Assembly: GCA_029934175.1 (NCBI GenBank)
Contig: JAOZMT010000166.1
Location: forward strand, 1 to 5,710
From: Victivallales bacterium
Lineage (GTDB): Bacteria; Verrucomicrobiota; Lentisphaeria; Victivallales; JAUVCU01
Reading direction: 5' to 3'
Length of the DNA: 5,710 bases
Shown here one piece after another: positions 5,428-5,710 of the stretch. Each line of letters opens with the position of its first letter. Positions within the stretch are counted from its first letter, which is position 1. The notes under the pieces are model-generated. The model saw only the letters and a list, made by a program, of their open reading frames with translations. It searched no databases and was not told where the DNA came from. The translations under genes and the position numbers were made by a program.

Positions 5428-5555
5428 GCGTTGTTCTTTACATTCGTCCAACAATTATTTTGACAGGATAACAAGATTTTCAAAATTCACAGAATTATTT
5501 TGAAAAATTAATATTGAATTTATTCTTGTTAAGCAGAATAATTAGCGTTGTTCTT
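5428..5555. repeat. Two exact 11 bp direct repeats upstream of gap
   Basis: GCGTTGTTCTT occurs at 5428-5438 and again at 5545-5555, both preceded by TTAG-like sequence. A second pair, AATTATTTTGA, occurs at 5453-5463 and 5493-5503, 40 bp apart. The GCGTTGTTCTT pair is the more notable because it is less AT-rich than its surroundings. The function is unknown to me. Confidence 0.6.
5463..5495. repeat. Degenerate short array, 8-9 bp period (ACAGGAT-type)
   Basis: ACAGGAT (5463), ACAAGAT (5471), TCAAAAT (5480) and ACAGAAT (5489) recur at 8, 9 and 9 bp. The units are imperfect and the region is AT-rich, so this is a weaker array than the one at 102-190, but it is the same kind of object: short, near-helical period, intergenic. 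Confidence 0.45.
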
Positions 5556-5588
5556 AATGCCACCCACTATTTATAAAGATTTTTTAAC

Positions 5589-5616
5589 CACTAATAGACA
5601 CTAATTGAACACTAAT
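5589..5616. repeat. Three CACTAAT units at 10-11 bp period
   Basis: CACTAAT occurs exactly at 5589, 5599 and 5610, with spacers AGA and TGAA. Three exact heptamers one helical turn apart are unlikely by chance. It lies in the gene-free stretch right of gap and has a different sequence from the other two arrays. Confidence 0.65.
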
Positions 5617-5634
5617 AAAAACAATCTAAATTCA

Positions 5635-5663
5635 TTGACTTTGCGGAATAACTTTCATAAAGT
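5635..5663 (+). promoter_or_regulatory. Possible outward promoter toward the right edge
   Basis: TTGACT (5635-5640), then 17 bases, then TAAAGT (5658-5663, four of six) on the plus strand. It would drive a gene beyond the window, divergent from gap. No ribosome-binding site or start codon follows within the last 47 bases. Apart from the entries listed here, nothing coding is seen in 5277-5710. Confidence 0.25.
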
Positions 5664-5710
5664 ATTTTTAATTAACATTTCGGGTTTTGTTCAATAATCA
5701 ATAGAATTTT

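Noticed and set aside
5460..5465. Perfect TTGACA on the plus strand
   Set aside because: No acceptable -10 lies 16-18 bases downstream, and it coincides with the ACAGGAT-like array.
5651..5669. ACTTT/AAAGT hairpin followed by T residues as a plus-strand terminator
   Set aside because: Five AT pairs are too weak, and no upstream plus-strand gene exists here that would need it.

Overview
The window is an AT-rich bacterial chromosomal segment carrying a central glycolysis cluster on the minus strand. Read in the direction of transcription (right to left) the order is gap (5276-4266), pgk (4168-2954), a broken nuclease-fold gene (2936-2335), tpiA (2303-1542), secG (1481-1050) and rpsD (880-284). 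The tail of an unidentified plus-strand gene (2-100) runs toward rpsD. Every full-length gene except the nuclease-like one is a housekeeping gene with intact motifs. The host is a low-GC bacterium with Shine-Dalgarno initiation (AGGAG before nearly every start). Ribosomal protein S4 has an unusual N-terminus (H7, C10, C16, C23, then RPYPAGQHG). I associate this with the Planctomycetes-Verrucomicrobia-Chlamydiae side of the tree, perhaps Lentisphaerota, but a deep alphaproteobacterium is not excluded. This placement is a low-confidence inference.

Layout. Right edge (5277-5710): no gene seen; it holds the gap leader and promoter candidates, two kinds of short degenerate repeats, two exact direct repeats and a possible outward promoter. 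Next comes gap, followed by a strong hairpin plus T-run that reads as an intrinsic terminator. Past it, pgk, the nuclease-like gene, tpiA and secG follow with spacers of 17, 31 and 60 bp and probably form one transcription unit. rpsD has its own promoter candidate (TTGACA, 17 bp, TAAAAC) and its own terminator at 212-246. At the left edge, between the two convergent genes, lies an array of eight degenerate 9-10 bp units.

GapA, Pgk and TpiA catalyse linked steps of lower glycolysis and triose interconversion. SecG is a channel subunit of the Sec translocon. S4 is an assembly protein of the small ribosomal subunit.

The item most worth checking is the gene between pgk and tpiA. Two adjacent reading frames join into one protein of about 200 residues resembling an uncharacterised PD-(D/E)XK nuclease-fold family. 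The join lies at a run of seven A residues that also forms a canonical -1 slippery heptamer (A AAA AAC) in the correct phase. The acidic residue expected in the (D/E)XK motif is isoleucine here. Pseudogenisation, sequencing error and programmed recoding are all possible; the missing acidic residue favours decay or a non-catalytic protein.
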